A stretch of 64,000 nt of DNA from Rubrobacter tropicus (GCF_011492945.1 NZ_CP045119.1:3348001-3412000); one strand, 5' to 3'. Counted from the first letter of the stretch, positions 40,796 through 49,946 are shown. Notes: a model not told the origin generated them from the letters alone. Made by a program: numbers and translations.

Positions 40796-41200
40796 CTATC
40801 CCTCCGTGGCGTCCAGCCTCTCTGCCACGGCCTCGATCTCCACGAGCTGTCCCTCGTAACCGAGCAGCGAGACGCCCAGAAGCGTGCTCGCCGCGGCGGC
40901 CAAGTCCGACTCCTGCACCACCCGCCACACCTCGGCCAGGTCCGACCTGTCCTCCGAGACCACGTAGACGGTCGTCTTTAGAACGTCGTCTCCCGTGGCG
41001 CCCGCCGCTTCGAGCGCCCGCGCGAGGTTGGCGAGGACCTGCCTGGTCTGGGCGGCGTAGTCGCCGGGTCCGACGGGGCGTCCTTCTTCGTCGAGCGGGA
41101 CGGCCCCGGCGGTAAAGACGAGCCTCCCGCCGGTTGCCACGGCCACGTGGGAGTAGCCGGGGGTTGGGGCGAGACCGGGGGCGTTGAAGCGTTCGATCAC
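40796..41200 (-). CDS. RidA-family protein
   Basis: Protein of 134 residues of the YjgF/RidA fold, a trimeric enamine/imine deaminase family. Visible marks: GRLVFTAGAVPLDEEGRPVG, QTRQVLANLARALEAAGAT, VLKTTVYVV and GYEGQLVEIEAVAE. The Arg usually found in the C-terminal catalytic loop is not obvious here (VSLLGYEGQLVEIE), so it may belong to a subgroup without classic RidA activity. The ATG overlaps the stop of the cyclase gene (ATGA, 41197-41200), tying it to the acid-sugar cluster. Confidence 0.85.
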   Translation of the reverse strand: MIERFNAPGLAPTPGYSHVAVATGGRLVFTAGAVPLDEEGRPVGPGDYAAQTRQVLANLARALEAAGATGDDVLKTTVYVVSEDRSDLAEVWRVVQESDLAAAASTLLGVSLLGYEGQLVEIEAVAERLDATEG

Positions 41201-42021
41201 GGCCCTTCCGGCAGCAACGCCACGGCCCTTCCGGGACCTCCGGATGAGCCCGCTATCTTGACGGGCAGGAAGACGAAGTACGCCCCGCGCACCGGCAACT
41301 CGGAGAGGTTGGTGAGCAACTCCACGTAGCGCATCCCGCGCCCGAGTCCCTCCTGATGAACCGGAACTCCGTCGTGGGCGCTGCCTATGCTCGGCGCGTC
41401 GATGCCCATGGTCTTTACGCCCTTCTCGTGCAGGTAGACGGCGGTCTCGGGGGACGGCGCCGGCCAGCCGGGGGACTTCTGCGTCACCAACGAGCCGCTC
41501 AGGTACTTCTCGCCCTCCCCGCCCTCGACGTAGTACCGGTCCCAGTCCGTCCTGAACAGGACGACCTCCCCCTCGACGAGCGCGCCGCGCTCGTCCTCGA
41601 AGGCGCGAACGTGGTCCGGCTCGATAAACGGGCTGATGCCCGGCTCTCCCTGCCCGGAGAGAAAGCTCACGTCGACGACGACGGCGGGGCCCATCAGGTC
41701 TTCCAGCGGAACCTTGTCGCCGGTCTGGGCGCCGAGGTCGCTTGCCAGCGGCAGGCCGGAGTCCGGGGGAGGTATGAAGTGGGTTGGGGCGTCGAAGTGG
41801 GTGCCGCAGTGCTCGTCTATGACGAAGAAGTTGGTCTGGTAGGGGGCCGAGCTTCGGGTCTTCCCGGTCGGGCCTTCCACCTCGGCGAACCAGTTCCAGT
41901 TGTGGTGGGCGAAGGTCATGTGTCCCGGCCAGGTTCCCGGAAGCCTCTCGGAGACGGTCACCGAAAGGTCGACGACCTTCACGGCGGCGAGCGCGGCGAG
42001 GTCCGTTTTGTCGAGGTCCAT
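41197..42021 (-). CDS. Cyclase-family (kynurenine-formamidase-like) metal hydrolase
   Basis: Protein of 274 residues of the cyclase family (PF04199). The metal motif HxGTHxDAPxHF is present as HCGTHFDAPTHF, with VVDLSVTVSERLPGTWPGH near the N-terminus and the late IDAPSIGSAHDGVPVHQ segment. Members hydrolyse formamides, lactones or amides of acid substrates. The ATG at 42021 is chosen because GGAGGACAG lies just upstream; a longer frame to 42114 runs into a heptad repeat. In this cluster, opening a sugar-acid lactone would make sense; that is inference. Confidence 0.85.
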   Translation of the reverse strand: MDLDKTDLAALAAVKVVDLSVTVSERLPGTWPGHMTFAHHNWNWFAEVEGPTGKTRSSAPYQTNFFVIDEHCGTHFDAPTHFIPPPDSGLPLASDLGAQTGDKVPLEDLMGPAVVVDVSFLSGQGEPGISPFIEPDHVRAFEDERGALVEGEVVLFRTDWDRYYVEGGEGEKYLSGSLVTQKSPGWPAPSPETAVYLHEKGVKTMGIDAPSIGSAHDGVPVHQEGLGRGMRYVELLTNLSELPVRGAYFVFLPVKIAGSSGGPGRAVALLPEGP

Positions 42022-42036
42022 TCTGTCCTCCTTCGT

Positions 42037-42140
42037 AGAGGTTTCAGGTTTCAGGTCGCCTGCTTCGCAGGCTCTCAGGCTTCGGGGCGCGAGGTCGGGA
42101 CCCCGACCCGCCAACCACCCCTGATGCCTGGAGCCTGTTC
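42037..42140. repeat. Heptad repeats between LarA-like and cyclase genes
   Basis: Left arm 42040-42056 (GGTTTCAGGTTTCAGG) plus CTCTCAGGCTTCGG at 42070-42083; right arm CCTGATGCCTGGAGCCTG at 42120-42137, next to the stop of the LarA-like gene. A small GCCTGC/GCAGGC hairpin (42058-42072) lies inside. The arrays separate two genes that otherwise look like one operon. Confidence 0.5.
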
Positions 42141-43389
42141 AGAACTTCTCCAGCCGGCCCTCGGCGTCGAAGCGCAACTCCTCCGGCTCCGAGACCACCT
42201 CCGCGTCCGAGTTTGCTAGCGCCTCCTCCACCAGGTTTTCGGAGACGTACAGGTGCTCCAGGTGGAGGGTGTTGGGGATGCGGACGAAGCGGGTCTCCCC
42301 GGGCGGGACGCCCCAGTTGCAGCGGACGGCGGTTTCCAGGGCTTCCCTATCGTCGGAGAGAACCATCGGGACCTTGGCGCGTTCGACGAAGGTGCTGGTG
42401 ACGACGTTCGCGTTCATGGCGTTGCGGTCGATCTGGCCGGCCAGGCGTTCGGTGGTCAAATCGGCGAGGCCCACGCCGAGGGCGTTGCCGTGCGACTCCT
42501 CGCTGACGTCGCCAACTATCAGGTACTTCACGTTCGGGCTCTCGGGCTCCTCGACGCCGAGGATGCGGAAGCGGCCGATCACGTTCGTGTCCATCCCCGT
42601 CCCCGAGTAGTTCTTGCCCAAGGCGTCGACGTAGAGGACGTCTATGTCGGAGATGGGAAGGACCGGCATCATCTCCATGTACCCGCGCAAAAGCTCGCGC
42701 TCGCGGTTGGGGATCTCGCGCGTCGGGATCGCCTCGATGGTCGCGGGCTCGTCGTAGGCGTTCTCCACGATGCCGAGCCCGAAGAGAACGTGCCCGGAGT
42801 CGAGCACCTCCTCCCCCACTTCGACCATGAAGTCCCTTATGCCCTCGACGCCGTAGCCGTGCAACGCGAGGGCCTGGGCGTGCTTGCCGAGCCCGATGGA
42901 GGCCATCTTCAAGAGGCCGCTTTCGACCTCGGCGCGGAAGTCGGTGTGGGCTTTTATCCTGTTGACGACGACCACGCCGTCGGCCTCAGAGGCGATCCTG
43001 TCCATAAAGACCGGGATGCCGCGGTCGGTCTCCCCGATCTCGACGGTCTCCATCGAGGACCGGATCGGCGCGCCGCAAGCCTCCTCCGTAACGCCCAGGG
43101 AGGCCAGGATCTCGACCTGCCCCTCGGCCGTGGCCCCGCCGTGGCTCCCCATGGCCGGCACTATGAACGGCTCGGCTCCCATCTCCTTCAGCCCGTCCAT
43201 CACGGCCCGCAGGACCTCGTCGATCCTGGCGATGCCGCGGCTCCCCGCCGTGACGGCCACGCTCATCCCCGGCCTGACGGCGGAGGCTATGTCTTCGCGC
43301 CTCAACTGATCGCGCACCGTGCCCTCTACATCCTCCACGCGGGGACGGGGGAAGGTCTGGCGGATCTTTACCACCTTCGGGAAGTCCAA
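42139..43389 (-). CDS. LarA-like 2-hydroxyacid racemase/epimerase, copy 1 (acid-sugar cluster)
   Basis: Protein of 416 residues of the lactate racemase (DUF2088/LarA) superfamily, whose known members use a nickel-pincer nucleotide. The N-terminal domain has SVAVTAGSRGIARIDEVLRA and FIVPAMGSHGGATAEGQ. The middle has NRIKAHTDFRAEVESGLLKM and IGLGKHAQALALHG, which contain the His and Lys residues expected around the cofactor. The C-terminal domain includes LYVDALGKNYSGTG. ATG start. It follows the PdxA2-like gene by 1 nt, so it acts in the same pathway, plausibly C2 epimerisation of an acid sugar. No cofactor-synthesis genes (larB/C/E) are in the window. Confidence 0.82.
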   Translation of the reverse strand: MDFPKVVKIRQTFPRPRVEDVEGTVRDQLRREDIASAVRPGMSVAVTAGSRGIARIDEVLRAVMDGLKEMGAEPFIVPAMGSHGGATAEGQVEILASLGVTEEACGAPIRSSMETVEIGETDRGIPVFMDRIASEADGVVVVNRIKAHTDFRAEVESGLLKMASIGLGKHAQALALHGYGVEGIRDFMVEVGEEVLDSGHVLFGLGIVENAYDEPATIEAIPTREIPNRERELLRGYMEMMPVLPISDIDVLYVDALGKNYSGTGMDTNVIGRFRILGVEEPESPNVKYLIVGDVSEESHGNALGVGLADLTTERLAGQIDRNAMNANVVTSTFVERAKVPMVLSDDREALETAVRCNWGVPPGETRFVRIPNTLHLEHLYVSENLVEEALANSDAEVVSEPEELRFDAEGRLEKF

Positions 43390-43390
43390 G

Positions 43391-44389
43391 CTAACTCCTC
43401 TCCTCGGCGCCGGCCAGCCGACGGGCGAGGTCCAGGGCGGCCTCCAGGCTCGCGTGGTCGGCCTTGCCGGTGCCGGCGATGTCGAAGGCCGTGCCGTGGT
43501 CGACGCTGGTGCGGAAGAACGGCAGGCCGACGGTCACGTTGACGCCCGTGTCGAAGCCCATGAGCTTTATCGGGATGTGGCCCTGGTCGTGGTACTGGAC
43601 GACGACCACGTCGAAGTGCCCCTGCCTGGCGCGCATCATCACCGTGTCGGGCGCCCACGGGCCGCTGGCGTCGATACCCTCATTCAGGGCCGCCTTCACG
43701 GCGGGCCTGATCTTTTCGAGATCCTCCTTGCCGAAGAGCCCGTTCTCCCCGGCGTGGGGGTTGAGGCCGGCGACGGCGACGCGGGGGCTCTCCACGCCGA
43801 GCTTCCTCATGGACTGGTGGGCGAGACGTATGACGGCGAGCTCGCGCTCGGGCTGGGCGCGCTCGATCGCCTCTTTCAGGGAGACGTGCGTGCTCACGTG
43901 GATCACCTTCAGCTCGTCGGTGACGAGCATCATGGCGTAGTCCTGGGTGCCCGTCAGGTCGGCCAGGATCTCGGTGTGTCCCGGGTACCCGTGGCCCGCG
44001 AGGTGCATGGCCTCCTTGTTCAGGGGGGCGGTGGCTATGGCGGCCACGCGCCCGGCGCTCGCGAGCTCCGTCGCCCTCTCGACGTACCGGAACGCCGCGT
44101 CGCCGGCCTTCGCGTCCAGCTCGCCGAAGGGCTGGTCCTCCGGGAGTTCGCCGACCTGCAGCACGTCGGCCGTGCCCGGTTCGAAGGCGGCTTCCTCGGG
44201 CTCACGGACCTCGTTGATCTTCAAGGACAGCCCCAGAAGTTCCGCGGCGCGGCGCAGCATCCCGACGTCGCCGACTATGAGGGCGTGGTTTCTCTCGTGG
44301 AAGCCCGGGTCTGCGAACGTCTTTGCGATTATCTCCGGGCCGATCCCGGCCGGGTCCCCCATAGTTACGGCTACGAGCGGCGGCGTCAC
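43391..44389 (-). CDS. pdxA2: PdxA-family 4-phosphate dehydrogenase (PdxA2-like)
   Basis: Dehydrogenase of 332 residues. VAVTMGDPAGIGPEIIAK is the PdxA N-terminus; other marks are ATAPLNKEAMHLAGHGYPGHTE, AGLNPHAGENGLFGKED and QYHDQGHIPIKLMGFDTGVN, with the metal-binding His residues. Next to an acid-sugar kinase it is best read as D-threonate/D-erythronate 4-phosphate dehydrogenase (PdxA2), which oxidises and decarboxylates to dihydroxyacetone phosphate. PdxA of vitamin B6 synthesis is the alternative. Start GTG overlaps the kinase stop (GTGA at 44386-44389). Confidence 0.88.
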   Translation of the reverse strand: MTPPLVAVTMGDPAGIGPEIIAKTFADPGFHERNHALIVGDVGMLRRAAELLGLSLKINEVREPEEAAFEPGTADVLQVGELPEDQPFGELDAKAGDAAFRYVERATELASAGRVAAIATAPLNKEAMHLAGHGYPGHTEILADLTGTQDYAMMLVTDELKVIHVSTHVSLKEAIERAQPERELAVIRLAHQSMRKLGVESPRVAVAGLNPHAGENGLFGKEDLEKIRPAVKAALNEGIDASGPWAPDTVMMRARQGHFDVVVVQYHDQGHIPIKLMGFDTGVNVTVGLPFFRTSVDHGTAFDIAGTGKADHASLEAALDLARRLAGAEERS

Positions 44390-45581
44390 GTTCTCTGTTC
44401 TCCCTTCAAAAGCGATTCCACGGCCCCGACGAGCGTGTCCGGGCTGCCGAAACCGCCGGCCTTTGTAACGACAGTGTATGGCCTCGGGCCGATCAGGGTC
44501 CCGACCGGCACCCCGGCCTCGACCTCCCCGGCGAGCCGGATGCCCGAAGCCCCGAGCCTTCTCGAGACCGCGACGGCCGTCGAACCCCCGGTCAACACCA
44601 GCGCGTCGAACAGCCCCTCTTCGGCGAGCGCGGCGGCGGCCCCGGCCAACGCCTTCATTACCCGCCCCCTCGCCCTCGACGAGGCCCTGCCCGAAGAATG
44701 GACGGCCACGCACACCCCGCCCGAGAACGTCTCCCGCGCGGCATCCACCACCTCCCCGACCGTGCCGGCCGAGCCGGGACCGACGGGGACGGCCACCTCC
44801 CCGTACTCCCCGACGAGCCTGTCGAGCTGCCCCCGCGACGCGCGGTTCAGTGAGCCGACGACCACCAGCACGGATCGCGCCTTGGGGAACGACGCCTTCG
44901 CCCCCGCGGGCCGCGGGCCCGGGTAGACGGCCGCGAGCGCCTGCGCGAGACCCGCCGAGCCCGCCCACAGTACCCGCCCCGGGTCGGACACGGCCCTGAC
45001 CAGCGCCTCGAGGTCAGCGTCGCGCCCCGCGTCGGCGACGGTCCACTCGTAAGCCTCAAGGGCCCGGCTCACGTTTGCGGGGTCTTGGAGGTCTTCCACG
45101 CTTAGAGTGCCGACGGACGGCGACCACTCGCCCAGAAGCGTCGGGACGTGTCCTTCCCGGACGGGGGTGCGGGGGTCGTTTCTCATCTCCGTCTCGTGGA
45201 CGGGGACGCCGTTGACGAGTTGGACGCCGCCCGAGGTCGTGCGCCCGGCGGCGGGAAAGGCGGGGGCGACGACGGCGCGACGGCGTCGGGTGGATTCGAG
45301 GGCGGCCGAGAGTTCCGCGGCCACCGAACCGCGCAGGGTGGAGTCGAACTTCTTGTAGACGAGGCGGGCGGGCGGGCGTCCCTCCCCGCCTCCGTGACGT
45401 ACCGGGCGGCGAGGCCGGGGCGCAGCGTGCGGGAGTCCGTGTCGAAGACGACGGCGTCCAGATCTTCGTCAGGCATCCTGGCCCCCCGGAAGACGACTGC
45501 CGTCCGGTAGCCGGCGCGGGCGAACTGGACGCCGGAATCGGCCGCGCCCGTCAAGTCGTCGGCGATTATAGTGGTCAGCAC
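44386..45581 (-). pseudogene. Four-carbon acid-sugar kinase (DUF1537), frameshifted at a GGCG tetranucleotide repeat
   Basis: The N-terminal part (45581 down to about 45379) has the kinase mark TIIADDLTGAADSGVQFA. The rest, from YKKFDSTLRGSVAAELSAAL to the ATP-binding end (LTGGSTAVAVSRRLG, GPRPYTVVTKAGGFG), is in another frame. The shift falls in four tandem GGCG units (45363-45378, plus strand). One more 4-nt unit would restore a continuous protein of about 400 residues. Known DUF1537 enzymes phosphorylate D-threonate, L-threonate or D-erythronate. Either a real lesion, a slippage-variable gene or a sequencing error; everything else in the gene is intact. Confidence 0.85.
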
Positions 45582-45641
45582 GCTACGGCTTCGCCTCCGC
45601 TCTCGGCACGTTTCGGGCCTGCGGCCCTCGCTTTCGGCATT

Positions 45642-46178
45642 TCAGCTTGTCCCTTTCGGGGCGCGGTTCCAGGAGAGGGCTTCGCTTTCGGTTAGTTTTA
45701 TGAACGCGTCTTTGCCGACCATGTAGGATTCCATGTCCGCGGGGAACTTTTCGGCCAGATCCTTTTTGAGGTTTCCGTAGGCCAGGGCGGTCTGGGTATG
45801 CTCTCTCAGGTAGTCCCTGAAGGCCAGGTGGCGCTCTACTTCGGGGGTGCCGGCCTCGAATACGTGAACGTTGTGGGTGCGAGCAGGTCCGCGATTTTTC
45901 GTGAAGAAGCGCCTTCCGGGGATGCCGTATTCTCCCCACGCCTCATAGCCTTTTTCGATCATTGCCCCGTCAAAATCGTCCACGCTCCCGATCTTTCGAA
46001 CCTCGACAAGGACGTCTATGGTCGGTTTTGCGGCGAGGCCGGGGACCGAGGTGCTGCCGATGTGGTGTATGGCGAGTGCCTCGTCGCCGAGGACGGAGCG
46101 TAGCGCGGCGGCTTCGGCCTCGAACGCTTCGCCCCAGGCGGGATCGTGGAATACGACCTTTACTTTTCGGTGTATCAC
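45642..46178 (-). CDS. GrpB/UPF0157 family nucleotidyltransferase-fold protein
   Basis: Protein of 178 residues. The GrpB family marks are clear: VVFHDPAWGEAFEAEAAALR, IHHIGSTSVPGLAAKPTIDVLVEV and ARTHNVHVFEAG, followed by LAFRDYLREH. The GSTSVPGL and the D-x-D-like IDVLV place it with nucleotidyltransferase folds. Start GTG at 46178, 13 nt after the ABC permease stop. It lies inside the sugar operon but has no evident link to it. The 60-nt gap to the kinase pseudogene holds a heptad unit. Confidence 0.85.
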   Translation of the reverse strand: MIHRKVKVVFHDPAWGEAFEAEAAALRSVLGDEALAIHHIGSTSVPGLAAKPTIDVLVEVRKIGSVDDFDGAMIEKGYEAWGEYGIPGRRFFTKNRGPARTHNVHVFEAGTPEVERHLAFRDYLREHTQTALAYGNLKKDLAEKFPADMESYMVGKDAFIKLTESEALSWNRAPKGTS

Positions 46179-46191
46179 GGGGTGTTCTCCG

Positions 46192-47217
46192 TCAACCAGC
46201 CCTGCCTTCCCGGCGGCGGTTCAGGGCGTCTACGAGGACGGCGAGGAAGATCACGACGCCCTGGACGAACTGGACCCAGAAGGGCGGCACGTTGAGCAGG
46301 GTGAGGCCGTTGTTGAGCGTGCCGATGAGCAGGACGCCGACCAGCGTGCCCCCATGCTCCCGCGCCCCCGAAGAGCGAAGTCCCCCGATGACGACCGCCG
46401 CTATGACCTGGAGCTCCAGCCCCTCGGCCGCTGACGGGAGCGCGGAGTTCAGCCGGCTCGTGAGGACGACGGCGGAGAGGCCCGCGCAGAGGCCCGAGAT
46501 GGCGTAGACGAGGAACGAGACCCGGCGCACGGGGATGCCGGCCAGGCGCGCGGCCTCCTTGTTGCCGCCGATCGCGTAGACCTGGTGGCCGAAGACCGTC
46601 TGGGTGAGGACGAAGTAGCCGATCGCGAAGACGGCGAGCGTCAGCCACACGAGCAGGCTGATGCCCAGGATCTCCGCCTGCCCGACGAAGGTGAAGCTCG
46701 CCGGAAAGCCGAAGACGGTCTGGCCGCTGCTCACGGCGAGGGTGAGGCCGCGGCCCATCGAGAGGACCGCGAGGGTCACTATAAACGGGGTGATGCCGAA
46801 GTACGTGGTGGAGAAGCCGTTGAAGGCCCCGATCAAGAGCCCCGCGCCCAGGGCAACGAGTATTCCGACGAAACCGGGGACCCCGCCCTGCATGGAGATC
46901 GCGGCCAGCATCCCCGTCAACGCGACTATCGACCCGACGGAGAGGTCTATGCCCGCCGTGATAATAACGAACGTCATGCCGACGGCGGCGATGCCGATGA
47001 CCGCGGACTGCACGACTATCTGGGTGAAGTTGTCGAACTCGAGAAAGTTGGGGGCGACGATGGCGAGGACCACGCACAGGAGCAGCCAGGCGGCCAGTAT
47101 CGGGCCGGTGCCGGTCAGGAAGCGGGCCAGGATTCCCCTCACGCCCCGCTTTCCGGAACCCTCCTGCGGGGCCTGTTCTTTGCCGGGCTCCGTCCCGCCG
47201 GCGCGTTCTTCTGCCAC
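46192..47217 (-). CDS. Ribose-type ABC transporter permease
   Basis: Membrane permease of 341 residues of the RbsC/BPD_transp_2 type with about ten helices. The N-terminal 35 residues are charged (ERAGGTEPGKEQAPQEGSG) and lie in the cytoplasm. Family marks: AVGMTFVIITAGIDLSVGSIVAL and GGNKEAARLAGIPVRRVSFLVY (coupling helix), then AVVIGGLRSSGAREHGGTLVG. It follows the ATPase gene by 3 nt. It would import the substrate of the acid-sugar pathway encoded downstream. Confidence 0.92.
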   Translation of the reverse strand: MAEERAGGTEPGKEQAPQEGSGKRGVRGILARFLTGTGPILAAWLLLCVVLAIVAPNFLEFDNFTQIVVQSAVIGIAAVGMTFVIITAGIDLSVGSIVALTGMLAAISMQGGVPGFVGILVALGAGLLIGAFNGFSTTYFGITPFIVTLAVLSMGRGLTLAVSSGQTVFGFPASFTFVGQAEILGISLLVWLTLAVFAIGYFVLTQTVFGHQVYAIGGNKEAARLAGIPVRRVSFLVYAISGLCAGLSAVVLTSRLNSALPSAAEGLELQVIAAVVIGGLRSSGAREHGGTLVGVLLIGTLNNGLTLLNVPPFWVQFVQGVVIFLAVLVDALNRRREGRAG

Positions 47218-47220
47218 GAC

Positions 47221-48747
47221 CTATCCTTCCTCCTCTTCCGGTTTCGCGCCGTTGCCCTCGGACCCCGAGGTTGCGTACTCCAGGATCTTCTCCTGGCTCG
47301 CCTCCGAGCCGGAGATCTCGCCCACCACCCTCCCCGCGCGCATCACCACTATGCGGTCGGCCATCCCGAGAAGCTCAGGGAACTCCGAGCTGACCATGAC
47401 CACCGCTCCGCCGCCGGCGGCGATACCCAGCATGTGCTCGTAGATCTCGCTCTTCGCCCCAACGTCTATCCCCCGCGTCGGCTCGTCGAGCAACACGACG
47501 GACGGCTCGGTCGCCATCGCCCGAGCCAGCACCACCTTCTGCTGGTTGCCGCCGGAGAGCTGCCCGGCCTCCTGTTTCAGAGACGAAGCCCTCACCCCGA
47601 AACGTTCCCTCAACCTCTGCCCGAAGGAGCGGTAGCGGCTTCCGTCCACGAAGCCGGCGCGGCTGATGCGGTCGAGGACGCTTAGGATCATGTTCTCGTT
47701 GATGGTCGCGGAATGTACGAGCCCCTCCGTCCCCCTGTCCTCCGGCACGTACACGATACCGGCGTCCAGGCCTTCCGAGACGGTGCGCACCTTCCGCGCC
47801 TGTCCTTTGACCAGGATCTCGCCCCCGGTCGCCGGCGTGACGCCGGCTATGGTCTTGAGCGTCTCGGTGCGGCCAGCGCCGACTACGCCCGCGAGGCCGA
47901 GGATCTCCCCCCGCCTCACGCTGAACGAGACGTCCCGCACCCGCGGCTCCAGGCTGAGGTTCTTTACTTCGAGGGCCACCTCCCCGAGCTCCCGCTCGCG
48001 GGTCGGAAAGAGGGAGTCGAGGCGCTTGTTGACCATCGCCTGCACGAGCGACTCGGTGGTCCACCCCTTTATGGGACGGGAACCGACGACCGCGCCGTCG
48101 CGCATCACGGTCGCGGCGTCGCAGATCTCGAAGACCTCCTCCAGGTGGTGGCTTATGTAGATGACGGAGATGCCTTCTTTGCGAAGGTCGCGCACCACGT
48201 CGAAGAGGACCTGTATCTCGGAGCTCTGCAGGGCGCTGGTCGGCTCGTCCATGACCAGTACGCGGGCGTCGCGGTGAAGCGCCTTCGCCACCTCGACGAG
48301 CTGGCGCACCCCGAGCCTGAGCGACCGGACTGGGGCCCCCGTGCTCAGGTTTTCGAGCCCGACCCTGGCGAGCAGGCGCCGCGCCCGCGCCCGCGCCTCG
48401 CGGCGGTCGAGCAGCGGGCCGCGGGCCGGCATGTCCCCCAGAAAGAGGTTCTCGGCGACGCTCATCTCCGGGACGAGGCTCAACTCCTGGTAGATCACGG
48501 CGACCCCGGCGGCCAGGGCGTCGGCCGGGCTGCCGGCCTCCAGCGGCCTCCCGCCCACCACTATGCGCCCCTCGTCGGGCCGGTAGGCCCCGGCCAGCAC
48601 CTTTATGAGGGTAGACTTGCCGGCCCCGTTCTCCCCGACGATACCCATGACCTGCCCGCGCTCGACCCGCAGGTCCACCCCCTTGAGCGCGTGCACGCCC
48701 GGGAACCTCTTGTCTATCCCCTCCATCACAAGCGCGGTCTCTGTCAC
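47221..48747 (-). CDS. Ribose-type ABC transporter ATP-binding protein (two domains)
   Basis: Protein of 508 residues with two ATPase domains as in RbsA. Domain 1: Walker A GENGAGKST, signature LRLGVRQLVEVAKAL, Walker B RVLVMDEPTSAL. Domain 2: degenerate Walker A region LAGVVGAGRTET, intact signature LSGGNQQKVVLARA and VVLLDEPTRGIDVGAK. One good and one altered site is normal in this family. ATG start. It is separated from the binding-protein gene by a long hairpin, which often lowers expression of the ATPase relative to the binding protein. Confidence 0.93.
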   Translation of the reverse strand: MTETALVMEGIDKRFPGVHALKGVDLRVERGQVMGIVGENGAGKSTLIKVLAGAYRPDEGRIVVGGRPLEAGSPADALAAGVAVIYQELSLVPEMSVAENLFLGDMPARGPLLDRREARARARRLLARVGLENLSTGAPVRSLRLGVRQLVEVAKALHRDARVLVMDEPTSALQSSEIQVLFDVVRDLRKEGISVIYISHHLEEVFEICDAATVMRDGAVVGSRPIKGWTTESLVQAMVNKRLDSLFPTRERELGEVALEVKNLSLEPRVRDVSFSVRRGEILGLAGVVGAGRTETLKTIAGVTPATGGEILVKGQARKVRTVSEGLDAGIVYVPEDRGTEGLVHSATINENMILSVLDRISRAGFVDGSRYRSFGQRLRERFGVRASSLKQEAGQLSGGNQQKVVLARAMATEPSVVLLDEPTRGIDVGAKSEIYEHMLGIAAGGGAVVMVSSEFPELLGMADRIVVMRAGRVVGEISGSEASQEKILEYATSGSEGNGAKPEEEEG

Positions 48748-48765
48748 GAGTCTCCCTGAGTAGAG

Positions 48766-48838
48766 GCTTCAGGTGTCAGGTGACAGGCATCAGCAAAAAC
48801 CTCGAAAGCTGATGCCTGTAGCCTGAAGCCTGTCACCT
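48766..48838. repeat. Long hairpin of heptad units inside the ABC transporter operon
   Basis: Left arm 48766-48795 and right arm 48809-48838 are imperfect reverse complements built of TCAGGYW heptads, with a 13-nt loop. The right arm overlaps the stop codon of the binding-protein gene. It is the most compact example of the inverted arrangement and would fold readily in the transcript. Confidence 0.7.
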
Positions 48839-49841
48839 ACTTGACCTGGTTGCTCCAGATGCCGTATTCCTTCACTTCCTGGCTGTCTATGTTCTCTTTG
48901 TCGATAACTATAGTCGGGTAGAAGTACTCCTTGGGGGGTGTCTTGTCCTGGTTTATCTGCTGGTCTATAAAGTCCATGGCGGTGCGGGCCATCTCGACGG
49001 GGTTCTGGCTCACGGTGGCGGTTTGCTTGTCGTTACGGATGGCGTCGAGGGCCTGGGCGGTGCCGTCGATGCCGACGACGTAGATGTGCTCGTCGCTGCT
49101 CGGGGGCTCGTAGCGGTTGGCCGAGTCTATGGCGCGAATAGCGCCGACCGTGTTGTCGTCGTTGGCGCCGAAGATCGCGTCGACCTTGGGGTTGGCCTGG
49201 AGGATGTTGGTGGTTACGTTCAGGGCCTTCTCCTGGTCGAAGTCCGCGGGCTGGTTCGCCACGATCTCGATGTCCGGGTACTGCTTCATGACCTGCTGGA
49301 AGCCGGTCTCCCTGTCCGCCGCGGCGGTGGTGCCGACGAGGCCCTGCAGGTCGACCACGTTGCCCCTCGGCTCGCCGTAACGCTCCCGCAAGAGGTCGAC
49401 TATATAGTTCGCGCCCTTCTTGCCCGCTTCCACGTTGTTCGTCTCGACGACGCTGGCGAGCTCGCCGCCCTCGGCGCCGCGGTCGAGGGTGTAGACGGGG
49501 ATGTCGGCGTTGTTGGCGGCCTGGACCGCGGGGACTATGCCGTTGGCGTCTATCGGGACGAGGACGAGGGCGTCGACGTCCTGGGTTATGAGGTCCTGGG
49601 TCTGGTTGAATTGGGCACCGGCGTCGCCGTTGGCGTTCGTCTCCTTGAGCTGGAAGCCGTGCTCCTTCGCGCCGTCTTTGACGCCCTTCTGCAGGCCGAC
49701 GAAGAACGCGTTGTTGAGCGTCGGGCCCGCGTAGCCGACCGTGATGTCGCCACCTCCGCCCCCGCCGCCGCTGCCGCCGCAGGCCGTAACCACCAGCGCC
49801 AGCGCGGAGACCAGAACGACCCGAACCAAAGAACCTCTCAC
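48837..49841 (-). CDS. Sugar ABC transporter substrate-binding lipoprotein (RbsB-like)
   Basis: Secreted binding protein of 334 residues. The GTG at 49841 is chosen because AGGAGGAG lies upstream; it yields a lipoprotein signal peptide (VVLVSALALVVTAC, Cys lipidated) and a Gly-rich linker. The periplasmic-binding type 1 fold follows: ITVGYAGPTLNNAFFVGLQKG, DALVLVPIDANGIVPAV, IFGANDDNTVGAIRAID, VVGIDGTAQAL. Its partner genes are downstream. Specificity is probably for a sugar or sugar acid that feeds the threonate-type enzymes; the fold alone does not tell. Confidence 0.9.
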   Translation of the reverse strand: MRGSLVRVVLVSALALVVTACGGSGGGGGGGDITVGYAGPTLNNAFFVGLQKGVKDGAKEHGFQLKETNANGDAGAQFNQTQDLITQDVDALVLVPIDANGIVPAVQAANNADIPVYTLDRGAEGGELASVVETNNVEAGKKGANYIVDLLRERYGEPRGNVVDLQGLVGTTAAADRETGFQQVMKQYPDIEIVANQPADFDQEKALNVTTNILQANPKVDAIFGANDDNTVGAIRAIDSANRYEPPSSDEHIYVVGIDGTAQALDAIRNDKQTATVSQNPVEMARTAMDFIDQQINQDKTPPKEYFYPTIVIDKENIDSQEVKEYGIWSNQVK

Positions 49842-49946
49842 CGTTACTCCTCCTAATCTCTCTCCCGGGACCGTTCGGGTCCCGCGCTTCAAATCCTCGT
49901 CCAGAGTTCTCTTCAAGGCTCCTTCTCCCGCTTCGGGCTCGAAGCC

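Noticed and set aside
43391-44389. Assignment as PdxA of vitamin B6 synthesis
   Set aside because: Kept only as an alternative: the neighbours (acid-sugar kinase, LarA-like enzyme, importer) point to PdxA2-type catabolism.
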